A program made the translations under genes and the position numbers. A stretch of DNA of 64,000 bases, from assembly GCA_032622095.1 (NCBI GenBank), contig CP136065.1:53935949-53999948 (forward strand), written 5' to 3'. The stretch comes from Siphonodentalium dalli. Taxonomy: Eukaryota > Mollusca > Scaphopoda > Gadilida > Siphonodentaliidae. The notes under the pieces are model-generated. The model ran no database searches. It worked only from the letters and a program-made list of their open reading frames with translations, and was not told the DNA's origin. Of this stretch, positions 20,131-33,025 are shown in pieces; the stretch's first letter is position 1, and the number at the start of each line of letters is the position of its first letter.

Positions 20131-23100
20131 TGGCGGTGCCACCAGATGGATATCGAATATCAAGCTATACAAATCAGATCATGGTAGGGCTGCCAGGGAC
20201 TAACATTATAAACAGGTTTGCTGGTAGCACATAACATTGTTAGGATAGATTGAACATGTATAAGTGAACCAGGCCGGATATATGAGTGAGCGAATCAGCT
20301 TACTTGGTTCATCATGGAGATTGTCACGATCGAGTAAAATTCCTAGCGATCATGCAATAAGTTAATTTGTTCGGTAAGCTCGTGAACTATATCATAAAGA
20401 AGATACTAGATATCTGCGTGTTGAGTAACGATCAATCGCCAGCGCGAAGCACCGGGTAAATAATGTGATCAGACATAAACTATGTAACAATAACTACAAG
20501 AAAACTAAGGTGCATGCATCATGTCACACACGAACTCTTTAACATAGAATTATTGAGCTATATTATATATCTATTTACACATTTAATTGCAACTTATATT
20601 GTGCAAAGAAATGTTTGACACAGGAATGTATATAGGGCCATATAGGGTTGACACAAAATAGATAGGACGAAATGTTAATGGGGAACAATATGATCATAGG
20701 TAAGCGTAATTTGCACACGTTTGTTAATTTCCGAGGGATGATCAAATAAAGGTTTGAGTGACGATAAACAGTAACTGGACATTGGCAATTCATATATTCC
20801 AAATTAGTTATGACAAACATACTAAGTAAATATATTTGTCATCAGAATCACTCTGTCAAATTTCTAATGTTATATACAGACTATATACCGTTAACAAGAT
20901 ATGTAAACCATGACAAATGGAGTCATCTGTTTCAGGAAGCCGTACTACCACTTTCATACAGGACAAATTCGGTACACAAGAGCCAAATAAAACACGATAA
21001 CAGCATACATTATTATATTCACATGTTACGATATAGATATTCCCATAGCACCGGATACATGTATATAATGTATATATATCATTATATTCCTTTTGTAAAT
21101 ACTTCTTTCTCTGTGCTTCTCTATGTTCATGCGAATTGTGAGAATATATCATCATCACCGTGGGTGATGACACGTACCATAAATATAATCTGCGAGTTCG
21201 ATTTCTGCGAGTTCGATTTATTCTGAGATACTGAGCTGTCAATACTCATTTGGAAATTTGCCAGATTAAATCAGAATATAACCGACAAAAGTCGTTAATA
21301 AACAATGTTAGATTTATTACATTCTGTATACGTGATGGCAGTGGTAAGATCGGCGTACCATGGGACTTAACTCTGCATTGCAGTCTGGATGACAATAGGT
21401 CGACAAGTATTCATGAAATAATTATATGCGGACTCCATAAAATTATACTCATAAAATATGCACCTAACTATCAGAAATTTAATAGCTATTTTCCACGCTC
21501 TTTATTAATATATTATCATGATTAATCTTACAATTATGTTTCTTTATAGTTACACAGCTGTTACATGCTGCGGGAACATTTTCTCTGAGGCGATATTCGC
21601 TATATATCACTTCGATAAGTTTACCCGAGGAATATAAAAGCCGTATAATATGCATGCCATGTATTTATCGATATATTTGGACTTTACGACTGCTGTGATG
21701 TGTCATAAGATAATCTTTAAGTTAAGACCTACGTTGTGATCCGCAGTTCGTCCGAAATGTGGATGGGATCTAGTTCATGTAGATATTATTATAAACACAT
21801 TTAACTGAATAACATCTTGCTAGCACGGAGGGGTGTTTCATTAATGGTAGTAATTAATACCCAACTGGTAAGCTATAGCAGTGACGTGGCCAGTGGTTGC
21901 AAGATTGGCGGGGTGTCCGCTACTAACTGCAAACCGTCAAGACCGGACTATATATACATTTCTAATTGCTGTAACAAAAAGAATATATTTCCATAGAGTT
22001 GGACATCATTTGCGATTCAAATCACCCAATCGCACTGTATACAATACTCATGTTGAGACAATTAGTCCGAACATTTTCACATCGAGGATAATAGTGAATG
22101 ATTTATACTCAGTTTTTTTTATAAATGCTTATGTCAGCTATTATTATTATTTACTTGCCTTTCTATATTATTATGTTATAATTTGATTGTAAAATGTATT
22201 GCATATGTACCCCGTATATATATCGGCAAGATAATAATACATAACATATGTTATTTTATTAGTATTATGTTTATTATCATAACCCACACACGCGAATTTC
22301 AGATCTTATACATTTATTACATCTGCATCGCATGTTTATTAACTATGAAATAAAAAGACATATAGCATGTATATAGTATACGGACCGCGCGGGCAGACCG
22401 GGATCCGCGAAAGAACATCTTAAGTCCCAACTATGTCATAAGTTGACTTCATGAAACAGGGCCCTGTATATCGTGAACAATGAAACACTGTGCCTATGTG
22501 TTCAAATGCCCATAACAAAATAATCGTACTCAGCGCAGGTTAAAGTTTGCATACAATTGGCAGCACAGAACGCGTCAGTATTGTATATAAATTATAGAGT
22601 AGCTCTCGTTGAGGGAATCATCCGGTTTGTTTATCAGTAATTAATTGGAAATGAACTGAATATTTATATTTTGCATAGTTCAGATGACACGGTGCTTGGA
22701 CATAGTGCACCTGGTGTGGTCGAAGTTGCCGGCAATGATACATGTAATGGATTGTTTCGTTCACCAAACGGATTAAACGTCTACCTAGCATAGCAGTGAA
22801 GTATAAGTTTATATGTACAGATAATTATTATGAGACACTATATTTAAGACCAGTCCACCTGTTAGAAAGTATACCTCCATTTACTATAAATTTCACTGTT
22901 TTCAGGTAACATTTAACTGTAATATTGAACTTTTTTTCAATAGTGCAGTTTTCTTATCCATAATGAATTAATATTGATTTTATATCGACATTTTCTTATA
23001 TACCGCAATTGGGACAATGTGCGTTACTACTTTGAGAATTTTCAGATAGTGTTATCCCGCACGCTACTCTCCGAACGAAGGCGCGAGCCTTAAAATGTCC

Positions 23101-23270
23101 CAAATTTACTCTATGTATATCATACCAGACACTTCGAAATATAATCAATATAAGTTGATAGAAGCGTTTCCGAACAGGGTGTCATCGATTCATATTTACT
23201 ATTTTATATAGACCCCGGAAACTATATATATAAAACTTCTGATAGGAAGAGATATACCATCTTTAAGTTA
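20131..23270. other. 3.1-kb non-coding stretch, nothing recognised
   Basis: Chance frames up to 138 codons (20810-21226 plus and overlapping minus) have no domain, no conserved motif and low-complexity Tyr/Ile-rich composition. No tandem repeat or RNA gene is evident. Confidence 0.4.
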
Positions 23271-23279
23271 TGTTCGAGC

Positions 23280-24923
23280 AGGGGGGGTGGGAACAAATTT
23301 CCAGACACGTATGCTACTTTTTTGCCGATGACCACTTTTTGGTCCCACCCACCCTCGACCCCAAATTTTTTTCCATTTCATAGAGTTTTTTTCCGGCCAT
23401 GTTTTGACACCCACCCCCTTGTGGAACGCAAAACACAAACATACAGAGAAAACCAGGACCAAACCTCCTACATTGAGATTCAGTGAATCTAGTAATGAAC
23501 AGCAGGACTGGTCTCTAGCAGTATATTCTTGACTGCAGTGGATTTTGTCCCTAGAAACACCATATTCACACTATATATGACCATGGAAATATTATAGATT
23601 TGTGCAAGAGATACTGATTTAATAAAAAAAAACTAGAGCTCGAGGACTAAGACACCAAAGCTCCAGGAATGAGACATAAATTGTTTGGGACAGGGATGCT
23701 GATAATCTGAAAATAGGGTTTTTCCCCTGATTTAAGTCAATAAGTAAACCATATGAGGTAAGTAAGTCCCCTTGCAGTGACACCACATGCATGCTACATA
23801 GTATATGACCATAGTAATAGCCCAAATCTGTGCAAACATACATTTATAAACATAAAACAAATCATATAGCAAATTTCTAGAGTTCTGGGAAGGAGACATC
23901 ACTTCTTTGGATATAGGGATGCTGATAATATGTAATTAGGGATTATCATTGTTGAACACATACTCACAGTTGACTGTTGAGTACTCAGGCTAATTAAAAC
24001 AGATTAAAATTAGCTCCTCTTGTGTTGCTAGGTGATACACCAGGTCATGCCAATAGTTTATGGGTAGGTTAACTTAGATACTTAGATAGTATAGTCACAA
24101 TTCTACGCTTAAGCGTAAATGCCCTAATTGTGCCTACGCACAATATGTGTTTTTTTCGCGCTTAAGCGCAAAGTTCTGATTGCGCTTAATTGCAATGAAT
24201 TATGCTTAAGCGCTATTCATTATTAAATGTGAATTTGGCCTCCCATACATGCACGCGTCCTACCATCAGAACCCGCAGGTTTAAAAATACATTATACAAT
24301 GTAGGCTATACGTTCGATTTAACTATATATAAGACATGAAATTGGTCAGTTGAAATTGGAATAACGATAGGTGCTAGTGAGCTAGACAGCAAGTATTCCG
24401 CTGACTAAAAGTTAACTGTGTATCATGTATGTTCTGTGGTGGTGATGCCAGTGGGAGGCATGTGCATGACATCTCTTTTGTCACATAAGAGATAATTGTG
24501 TTATCCACTCACAAGTCTAGGTTACATGTTTTTTTTCTTTATACATTGATCAGTGTATGCATCAGTGTTTAATGTCCATGTTTGACCAGATTTGGCATTA
24601 CATTTATTTCTTTAAAGTTATCCTTATTTGATGTTAATTACATATAATACTGCATGGGTGATTCAGCTGCATTAAGAATACTTTCCCTTGTCCTAAAGAG
24701 GCACAAACCAACATCCAATGGCCCTAGCGTGTTTAGTGTTGCTGCAGTTCCTTATTATTGTTTTCTTAGTGTTACAAACCAGTACAAACTAGTAAAAATC
24801 CAATAAAAGGTGTGAAGGAAAAAAAATAATTTTGTCACGGAAAAAAATGCTTTGGGCTTATTTTGACACCCACCACTCCCAGCATACGTGTCGGAAAAAA
24901 ATATCACCCCCCCCCCCCCCCCG
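23280..24923. mobile_element. G/C-run-ended element with 8-bp flanking direct repeats, long copy
   Basis: Starts at a G run followed by TGGGAACAAATTTCC and ends at a C run preceded by GGAAAAAAATATCA. GTTCGAGC occurs directly outside both ends (about 23272-23279 and 24924-24931). The sub-terminal regions are imperfect inverted repeats (CACGTATGCT against AGCATACGTG). The interior has a diverged duplication of about 245 bp (23540-23700, 23780-23940). No transposase frame. The 8-bp duplication would suit a hAT-like or similar DNA transposon. Confidence 0.6.
24107..24215. repeat. Cluster of GCTTAAGC palindromes
   Basis: ACGCTTAAGCGT, GCGCTTAAGCGC, GCGCTTAA and GCTTAAGCGC all occur within about 100 bp, inside the 23280-24923 element. 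Confidence 0.65.
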
Positions 24924-25036
24924 GTTCGAGCGCACAATTTTTCAAAATATCGTGTCATATATGATGAAGATCGTTTATGGTTGTATTCTTCTATGTGAGT
25001 TGTTTTTGTATATAGTGTGTTTGTGATGCCAGCAGG

Positions 25037-25572
25037 TTAAAGGCACGGGCGGCGTTCGTTGCAGAAATATTTATATTTGTTCAAATCGCCATCAACAGAA
25101 GGAACACCAAAATATATACAGTTCCGCTCATATGCCAAACATAATCAGCGCGTAAATAGTATATTGTCGTCAAGACGTACGATGGTGTACGCAAATAAGA
25201 GCATGCTCGTGTTACAGAAGTTGTGCTTCTGTTTACATAACACAGCGCAGTTCTATTGGTTAATCACACACAAATTATATAAACGCTCTTTATTATTTCC
25301 ATATAAGGAAAACAGTAATAAATAACGCTCTTTATTTTACCATATCCGGATCTAAACACAAGCCAGGAAATAATTAACGTATAGTTTTTTGCTTTTGTTT
25401 ACATAAGAAAGGGGGGGGGGGGTTGACAATAACATACTTTTTATGCCATATTTCTGATTTGCATAAGAACAAAGTATGTCTATATCTTACTATTCCTTCT
25501 GTTTATGGCGGTTTTTGACGGAGGTGAATATCTTAACAGCATACCCACCGCCGACGCCGCCCGTATCTTTAA
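25037..25572 (+). mobile_element. TTAA-flanked MITE, copy 3
   Basis: Same ends as the 10264 copy, TTAA on both sides. It carries a poly-G insertion near 25410. Confidence 0.85.
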
Positions 25573-26536
25573 AGATAACGCGATTGCAATTCATGTTTTA
25601 TTCATTGATATAGTAAGCGTAATATACACTCAGGGGATTTTAACTATAAACTGTTTTAAATTTTCAAGAACAGGTGTAATGGCATTTTTCACACGTTTCT
25701 TATGTGATATAGTATATTTACAAATCTATCGTTAAAATGATGCTCATAAAAGATATGTTGTTGATGGTGTTGTTAATGTTGGTAGCGTATTTGTTGTTGT
25801 TGCAAGAATGACGTTACTCCACCGCGGAGACCCGAATTCCCATATTCGGAAAATTCTATTTACTCCCATTGCGTTGGAATTTTCCTAATGTTTCGTCAAG
25901 CTTTCAAAGTGTTAGAATTTGCTAACCTGACCTGGTTGACATTTTCCAACTGATCACCATTTCATTAAAAAAATATGCCACCAAATACGGGTTGGAAACC
26001 CAAGCTACATGTATCAGCCGAGTTAAAACTTATGTTTGGTCTTCAATTTCCATTGATGTTGTGTCACGCATGAATTTTTCAACTGTCGACATTTTGAAGA
26101 AAGTGTGCGGGTCTTTTTGTTCGACATATAAATATATATACAATCTGCTCTCGTGTGAATACGAGTTTGTGTACGTAAACGTAGGATTCCCGCATCAAAT
26201 TCACAATGTCTTAATTACCTTAAACGTCGAACATTCCTATGTGTATATACAGGTACTAATCTACATTGACATCGCGACCTTTTGCTTTTGAGTCTCTTCC
26301 CAAATATCTGTCTTTGTCGTCTGAATTGCTCCGCTGATCCGAGGCAAAATAATTGATCAAAGGTAGATACAACCTGTGTGCCGTCTTACTCAATTATACT
26401 GTTATGATTCGTTTATAATTGAATTCTTACGGATTAATACATGCACGCATAATTGTCGTTGTCTGTTGTCTGTTTCTTGGTCTTCTACCTTGCGTCACCA
26501 CTTGTATGTATTTAACCCTATACTAAATAGTAGTAG
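25573..26536. other. Non-coding stretch, nothing recognised
   Basis: Short GTTGTTG-rich sequence near 25755-25805. No supported gene. Confidence 0.4.
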
Positions 26537-26544
26537 TTCCCTCA

Positions 26545-27104
26545 GGGGGGAGTCGGAAAAAATTTGTAGGCACGTATGCTGATTTTTGACTTTCGACCCT
26601 TGTTGGGACCCACCCACTCCCGCGTCCAAATTTTTTTCCGTTTTCGGCAGTTTTTCCGACCATTTTTGGACACCCACCCCCTTTTAACACTAAAACAGAG
26701 ATTTTCGGGGGGAAATTCACTGTAAACAGCTGTATATGAATTTTTGTGCATACTATTAGTCATGGATGTTAACATTGACGTGTAAATAGGAACAAGTCAT
26801 TTTGGGGTCATTCGGTCAAAAAAAAACATGGCTGCCAGTAGCCATCTTGGATTTCAAAATTCAATCCATTAGCATGGGCTACAGGCAAAACTGTTTGTCT
26901 GATCATCATGAATTTGTCATTTATGTTAACATTGACATATAGATGTGTTTTAAGCCAAACTCATTGCAAAAACAGTCAAAAAGACTTGCAGGAAAAATAT
27001 TTTTGAGTTGCGGAAAAAATTGTTTGTTGGTCCTATCGACCACCCACACACCCCGGCATATGTGCCCGGAAAAAACTTTTTTCCACCCCCCCCCCCGGTT
27101 CCCT
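26545..27104. mobile_element. G/C-run-ended element, short copy
   Basis: Same family as 23280-24923. It starts with a G run then AGTCGGAAAAAATTTG and ends GGAAAAAACTTTTTTCC plus a C run. GTTCCCTCA stands directly outside both ends (26536-, 27107-), a candidate 8-9 bp target duplication different from that of the long copy. Confidence 0.65.
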
Positions 27105-27119
27105 CAGGAAATATTCATA

Positions 27120-27957
27120 TAATCGTTCAAGGTCGTTTGTTGAACTTAATATCTGAACATTTCCCACCAATGATTACGAATCATTCTGCTCTTGTCTGTT
27201 TTGCACTTTTAGTATCTGTCATCTGCTTTTATTACATGTACACCCCTCTGAAAGAATAATAGACCATAACAATGTATATTATAACTGAATGGGAAAATTC
27301 ATTTAGTATAGGAAGGTTTGTCACCCTCACTAACATATAAATTTTTCACAGCAAGTATATCGGAAGATCGTGTATCCATCGCTTAACTTATGGAAACACC
27401 GTAGAGGCACTCTAACTTACAGTTGTGGAAATTTTGTTGAAGTCCGATTGTCATGCTTATCGCATAATGTACCAAGATTCAAACTCAAATATTCCTTCGA
27501 TTACGTCGACATTTTGGTCCAGCCATATAACATGCATCGTTGTACAACATGCTGCGTGCCATTCTTTCCGTGTCCATAATATAATTAGAGATAGTAATCG
27601 CCATCAAATAGACATCCACGACAAACTAATGACTGGTGATGGAACCTTAATTCTTAGATAAAGGCGTAGGTGGCATTTTATTCTATTTGCGAACGAAAGT
27701 CTTCGAATATATTCATGTGGTAATTGCTGGCGATGAGAGACAAGCTTGATAGCTAATTACAATGGTTGATCCAAGTAGAATTAATTCATATTGCGGGGGA
27801 AGTAAATCGTATGAAGACATGTTACGTCAATGACTATAGCGACAATGATAATGATAATATCTAAAGTTACTGCTAATTTTTATTTTATGAATTAATATAT
27901 CAATGATTTATTTAGGCTCATCTAAAGTTTATTTTTATTATAATCAGAATATATGGA
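27120..27957. other. Non-coding stretch, nothing recognised
   Basis: Only short chance frames. Confidence 0.4.
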
Positions 27958-28421
27958 CAGATGGAAAATAAGAGATGGTCAGAAAAAGCGCATCAGCTCT
28001 GCGGTGCCGCGGAGGGATGGCTGGGCCGATCAGGCCATGCGCCTTGGCAAAGCACATCCCGCTCCACACGAGACAAATGCACCGTGTCGAGTGGGGTGAT
28101 GTGGTATGGCAGGGATGGTTGGAGTGAGGGTGTTACCACAGTAATTGGTAGTTGTGGGTATGTGGTATGGAAGGGATGGTAGGAGTGAGGGTGTTACCAC
28201 AGTAATTGGTAGTTGTGGGTAGATATGAGCTGCATGCATTGATGGGATCTCCAAGTAATGTATGTAGCTGTAGTTTGCTCGCAGCTGCCTGCTACTGTGG
28301 ATGAAAATATTGCTACGCACGCGTATAATCTGTAAATTTTATGCACATATGTTAACTAATGTTGTCTAAATGTCATTACTTGGTTTAGTAGACAATAAAC
28401 TTGATTGATTGATTGACTGTG
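27958..28421 (+). mobile_element. Probable retroelement 3' fragment with ATTG tail
   Basis: Ends GACAATAAACTTGATTGATTGATTGACTG, the short-repeat tail typical of non-LTR retrotransposon 3' ends (shown here in parts: AATAAACTTG then ATTG repeats). A unit of about 62 bp is duplicated at 28100-28221 (GAGTGAGGGTGTTACCACAG). No intact reverse transcriptase. Confidence 0.45.
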
Positions 28422-28697
28422 ATTATTTCACAGTATATCAAACTGATAGTTCACGACTCATTTGAAGAAATCATAAACTATTACTCTCGAAATAATCAAC
28501 AACATCGGCTGTAAAACACAACGTCTGATGTGTCAAGGATGTGCCACCTGTCCTGCTTGGGGACGCTCTAACATTATCCGTGTGGTGTATAACACACGGA
28601 TAAGAACAACGGATCTGAAAGGGACACACATTACTTTTACCATTAAATATATAGGTGTAACTGAATACAGTCGGGCATATGCCGTCTCACCAATTAA

Positions 28698-28790
28698 CCA
28701 TCGTATATGTAAGTTGTTATGGTGTCCACCTTAAACTAGGACAATATATCCTATCCGTAATCGTAATAGTGATTTTGCGAAAGGTCACTA
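28698..28790 (+). repeat. Dispersed repeat, copy 2
   Basis: Same family as 16199-16290. Confidence 0.55.
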
Positions 28791-28873
28791 TTGATTTCGC
28801 CAACGACAATTAATTTCTTTAATTTACACGAAATAATGACGTTGTGTTCTGGTAATTTCAATGCAAAATGTAA

Positions 28874-29374
28874 TTAAAGGCACGTGGGGCCTTAGTTGTC
28901 GAAAATATTCATATTTGTTCTAATCACCGTAAACAGAAAAACATTAAAACGCATACAGTTTCGTTCATATATACCATGACCATCACGTAAACAACATGTT
29001 ATCATAAAGACCTACTATATTTTACCTAAGCAAGAGCCTGATTGTGTTACAGAAGACAGCACAATGCTACTGGTTAATCACACACAAATGGCATAAACGC
29101 TCTTTATTAGTTCCATATCAGGAATTCACCAACAAAGAACGCTCTTTATGTTTACCATCATAATATAAACAAACACCAGAAAAGTAACTTTTTATGCGTT
29201 TGTTTACATAACAATGGTCAAACATTTGACAATAACATACTGTTTATGCGATATTTCTTATATGTATACGGACAAAGTCTGTCTACATTTTATGTTCTTT
29301 CTGTTTGTGGCGGTTTTTGACGGGTGGAAATATTTTCACAGGATACCCACCGCCAAGGCCAACCGTGTCTTTAA
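28874..29374 (+). mobile_element. TTAA-flanked MITE, copy 4 (diverged)
   Basis: Ends AAGGCACGTGGGGCC and GGCCAACCGTGTCT with TTAA on both sides. It is the most diverged member of the family. Confidence 0.8.
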
Positions 29375-30284
29375 ATACCTGCGTGAAGCGAGTTTATTCG
29401 TTGTGAGCCAGAACAGAGTGTTTCAAATCACTTAAAATATTTTGAGTTTGTTTAGATTTACAGACTCTATTTAGAGAAAAATACGTCGCTTTCGACCAAT
29501 CTGTTTAGGATTGTGATTTCATAAAATAGGTTGAACTGTTGGACCACAACTTAAACGGACATGCTCATTCGAGCTTTCAAATATTGTGTACTTAATTCGG
29601 AAGGAGGTGTAAGATAGGTTGAAAAATACACGAACTATTGATATACTGGATTAAAATGTTCTGAAAAATACTTGCCACGGTCACAGTCATTTTCCATCTG
29701 TTTTCAATTTTTCCCACAGAAGTGAAACGAACGCTCCTATTTATACCATATCAGGAATAAACTAACACAAAACTTTTTTTTCTGTTTCATACCGTGCATA
29801 TGGCTCTTGTTTGTTTGGAACCCTAACACCGTGTTTAACATTGTATTTTTTATGACTTCATTGCGTCTTTCTTGGACATATTATGTAGAAAGGTAGTTCA
29901 AGTATTTATTGACCTATTTCGATACCGCACAACCCGCTTTAAAATTAAAATATACTTATAGTTTCGTATAGCCACCACCCTGGATGCTAGGGCTAATAGC
30001 AAATGTAACTGTTTGGAAACCATAGAAATAGCCGGGGACCGTATATCCACTGGAATGCCACTGTAGCGTTCGCTCTTACCGATTGTAAGTAAAACAAAAC
30101 ACGTTTACGACCTTTAGGACACACGTTCGATCTCAGGTTTGTTTTGAGATCGTGAATCAATCCTGGTCTAAGGTAAACCACAAGACATGCTCCGAATTTG
30201 GGCTTTATCGGATTTATGGGTGAAATTTTGTAAATGCGCGAAAATTGTGAGAGAGTAATAGACAACCAGACTTTAGGTTTTATA
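29375..30284. other. Non-coding stretch, nothing recognised
   Basis: No supported gene or repeat. Confidence 0.4.
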
Positions 30285-30530
30285 TATCATATTTATGGAG
30301 GCACGGAGTATGGGTGTACATTGCTTCAAATGAGCTTGCTTCAGTGAGAGCGAACAAATTCTCATTTCTTGTCGAACTGGCCATGTATCGGTCGGAATGG
30401 CACATTGAGATGTTCCTCAACTCCCCCAAGCTTGAAAATAGGTACCGATTTTCACCCGTCGGGGTTCGAACCCGCGCCAACCTCGCTATTCATTGCAATG
30501 ATAATATGGATTACTGAGGTCTCGACCAAA
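30285..30530 (-). mobile_element. tRNA-derived SINE candidate
   Basis: On the minus strand an A-box-like GGTCGAGACCTCAG is followed by a B box GGGTTCGAACCCC (complement at about 30471-30484). A body runs to about 30290. Open frames on both strands here are chance. Confidence 0.45.
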
Positions 30531-33025
30531 TGTGTGTGTGGGTGTGGGGAGTTCTACATACATAATACTACCCACGCACTATGCTGCTCATACATTTTAT
30601 AAGCAGTTTATTGTTTATATTTTCGGACAATGCGATGAATTTCCTGATAAATTGCCAGGAAATTTTTCCCAGTCATTACTGTGTGTGAAATATTCTTCGA
30701 ACAAGAACTCACAGGGGCGTTCAATTACTGGGGCGTTTTACAATATGCGATACTGTGGAACAAATATTCTACAGGAGATTAACGTTTATTTTGTTAGGTC
30801 ATGTTTTCCTATCAAAGGGGACCTGCCAATTTCAACAGGAATCTACATCATTATCCCCCCCCCGTCGCTGGAGTATAATTACAATGAGTATATATACTGT
30901 CTATTATTAATCAACGCCATGCCATCTTCGGCCGTTATCAATGACTTGGTATTCACATCACACTCTGGGGGAAACGTAGTAACGTACATATTCAAAACTA
31001 TAGAGCTAAATGCATAAGGCATTTCATAACGAATTAATGGACAACAGGAAATTGACATCCGGATCGTCCTTCCATCACCATAGATTTGCCTTATTTCCAT
31101 ACAACTCTTGGGATTTCTGTAATGGCATGCAGTTGATACAGAGCCACATGAATCACTGATGTTTTGCTTGATGATTCCATTGTATGCTCACATGTGTTGC
31201 CGCCTATTGTGCATAACAACGACCATATATACATGCCTCTCTGCTGTGTCATTTCAGATGATCAAGAATTTCTCGATTATATGTCAATGGTATGTCCTCT
31301 GGGTGTGAATGAGATTTGATCTTACTGTGTTTGAATAACCGTTGCAAGGTGAGGTTATTATCACATTTACATGACTTGACTTGAAACAATTTTTATTTGC
31401 ATAATATACAAAAGGGATTGGGGCACAAGTTTTTGCAACTTATGAAGCCCCTCTCCTAATTCAATATAATAACACACATGTGATCAAAATGACGGTACAA
31501 ACGTATTTACATGGTGATAAGTTATGAGAGATATAGTGTGTAGTGCCTTCCAGATATGATCATACATGAGGTTTCTTGGCTGTGAGAAAATTTGTATTTA
31601 AAGAATGTCACTACATAATGAATTTTGGTATGATTGACAAGTGCCAATATATTATTTATTCTTAGTACTTTTATGTTGGCTGTAAAATATAATGGTACAC
31701 TTGATTTGTTTTCTATTTTTGTTTTTGTTTTGCTCTGGAAGGCAATAAAGAGAATAAATCAGAATGAGATTTTTTTTTTATACATTTACATTACCCTCTT
31801 GTTCTGTCGAAATCTAAGCCCAATATAAAATATTGCTACATTCTCACCCTTTCTCGACCCCATTTTGGGCCACTCTTTGATTTGGTTTTAAACAATTTTT
31901 TTGTTGACAATTTTGGTAATTACTATTTTTCTCACACCTTGTTTAATTACATTGCAATGTATAACCAATCAGTGAAATGTTATCAAATTGAGCACTTTCG
32001 AAGCGCATGCTATGCTGTATAGTAGCATACTGCTTCAGTATCCAGAACAGACCATGGTGGTTTCTGTTGGTAAAATAAAAATAATATAGAAGAGAATGCA
32101 TTGGTACATAGTTTTTCGCAAAATTTCAGGAAGATCCAGTCATGGAAGGATTAAGCCAAATCACTATGGTCCAGACTTAGGCTATATTCAGTGCTGCAAA
32201 TTTGCGAGTAATAAACCACGGAGTTTGGTTTGGGCAACGTAAATACCACAAGTGCATTATTGCACGATTTATTCTTGGCAAATATCCGAAGGTTAATTCA
32301 TAGAAAATATCAGCTATGCAATCGCTTATGGGAGTATAGAGATTTTACTGCCATGTATGACGGTGTAGTTAACTCTTGTGATTATGCTTTTTGTTAGCAG
32401 TGTGTTGTCCCTAATCTATAACATCATCTGCAACAAATTGCCGAAACATGTCAGACAAATTTGCCATTGTGTGGTTGTAGCCTTTTAATGAGGAAGAACT
32501 TGCGTTACATAACATACTTACGTGTAAATACGAGTAAATTGCATGAAAGAAGCTATTTATGTCAGGGTGTCGATACGGATACTCATTGTAAGAGTAATTC
32601 ACCAGGCGAAAGTACGGTAACTATACTATGAGAGACTAGTTAATTGAGCTACTGCCATACCACACCGACGGCTACTCCGGCAGTTTTTGGCGCATCACAA
32701 TCACGCATTCTTGTCTGTCATTTGAATAAAGCGGAGCTAGGCCATTATAGGAGTTATCCAGGATAATTGACTTCAATACGAAGAGTGCGCTTCCGGTAAT
32801 CTGTCAACTTATTGTTTGGGGGTGGATGTTCAAGTACGTGTTCTTGTATGTTCGGCAATTGTACAATGCATGCACAAATGGACCAAGAAGTGATTCACGC
32901 AGGATTGACGATTCGAACACTGACTACCGGACACGGGCGTGTTCGGGGTGAGTGAGAATTCAAACCCGCGAACACGACATACAGCTCGCAGCCAAGTTAT
33001 CGGTGTTCGGTCTTGGCAAGCTACC
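30531..33025. other. Mostly unrecognised non-coding sequence
   Basis: A 161-codon frame (30532-31017) has no recognisable domain. 31390-31460 shares GGATTGGGGCACAAGTT and following sequence with 63439-63512, a dispersed repeat. Confidence 0.4.
32087..32154 (-). mobile_element. Remnant of a hairpin-cassette TTAA element
   Basis: On the minus strand it starts TTAATCCTTCCATGACTGGA and ends in CCAATGCATTCTCTT, the first bases of the 69-bp hairpin. It matches the outer end found at 39118. Confidence 0.65.

Noticed and set aside
20810-21226. 138-codon frame with an overlapping antisense frame
   Set aside because: Low-complexity Tyr/Ile/His composition typical of chance frames in AT-rich DNA.
30532-31017. 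161-codon frame
   Set aside because: No domain, no codon or motif evidence. It overlaps SINE-like sequence at its start.
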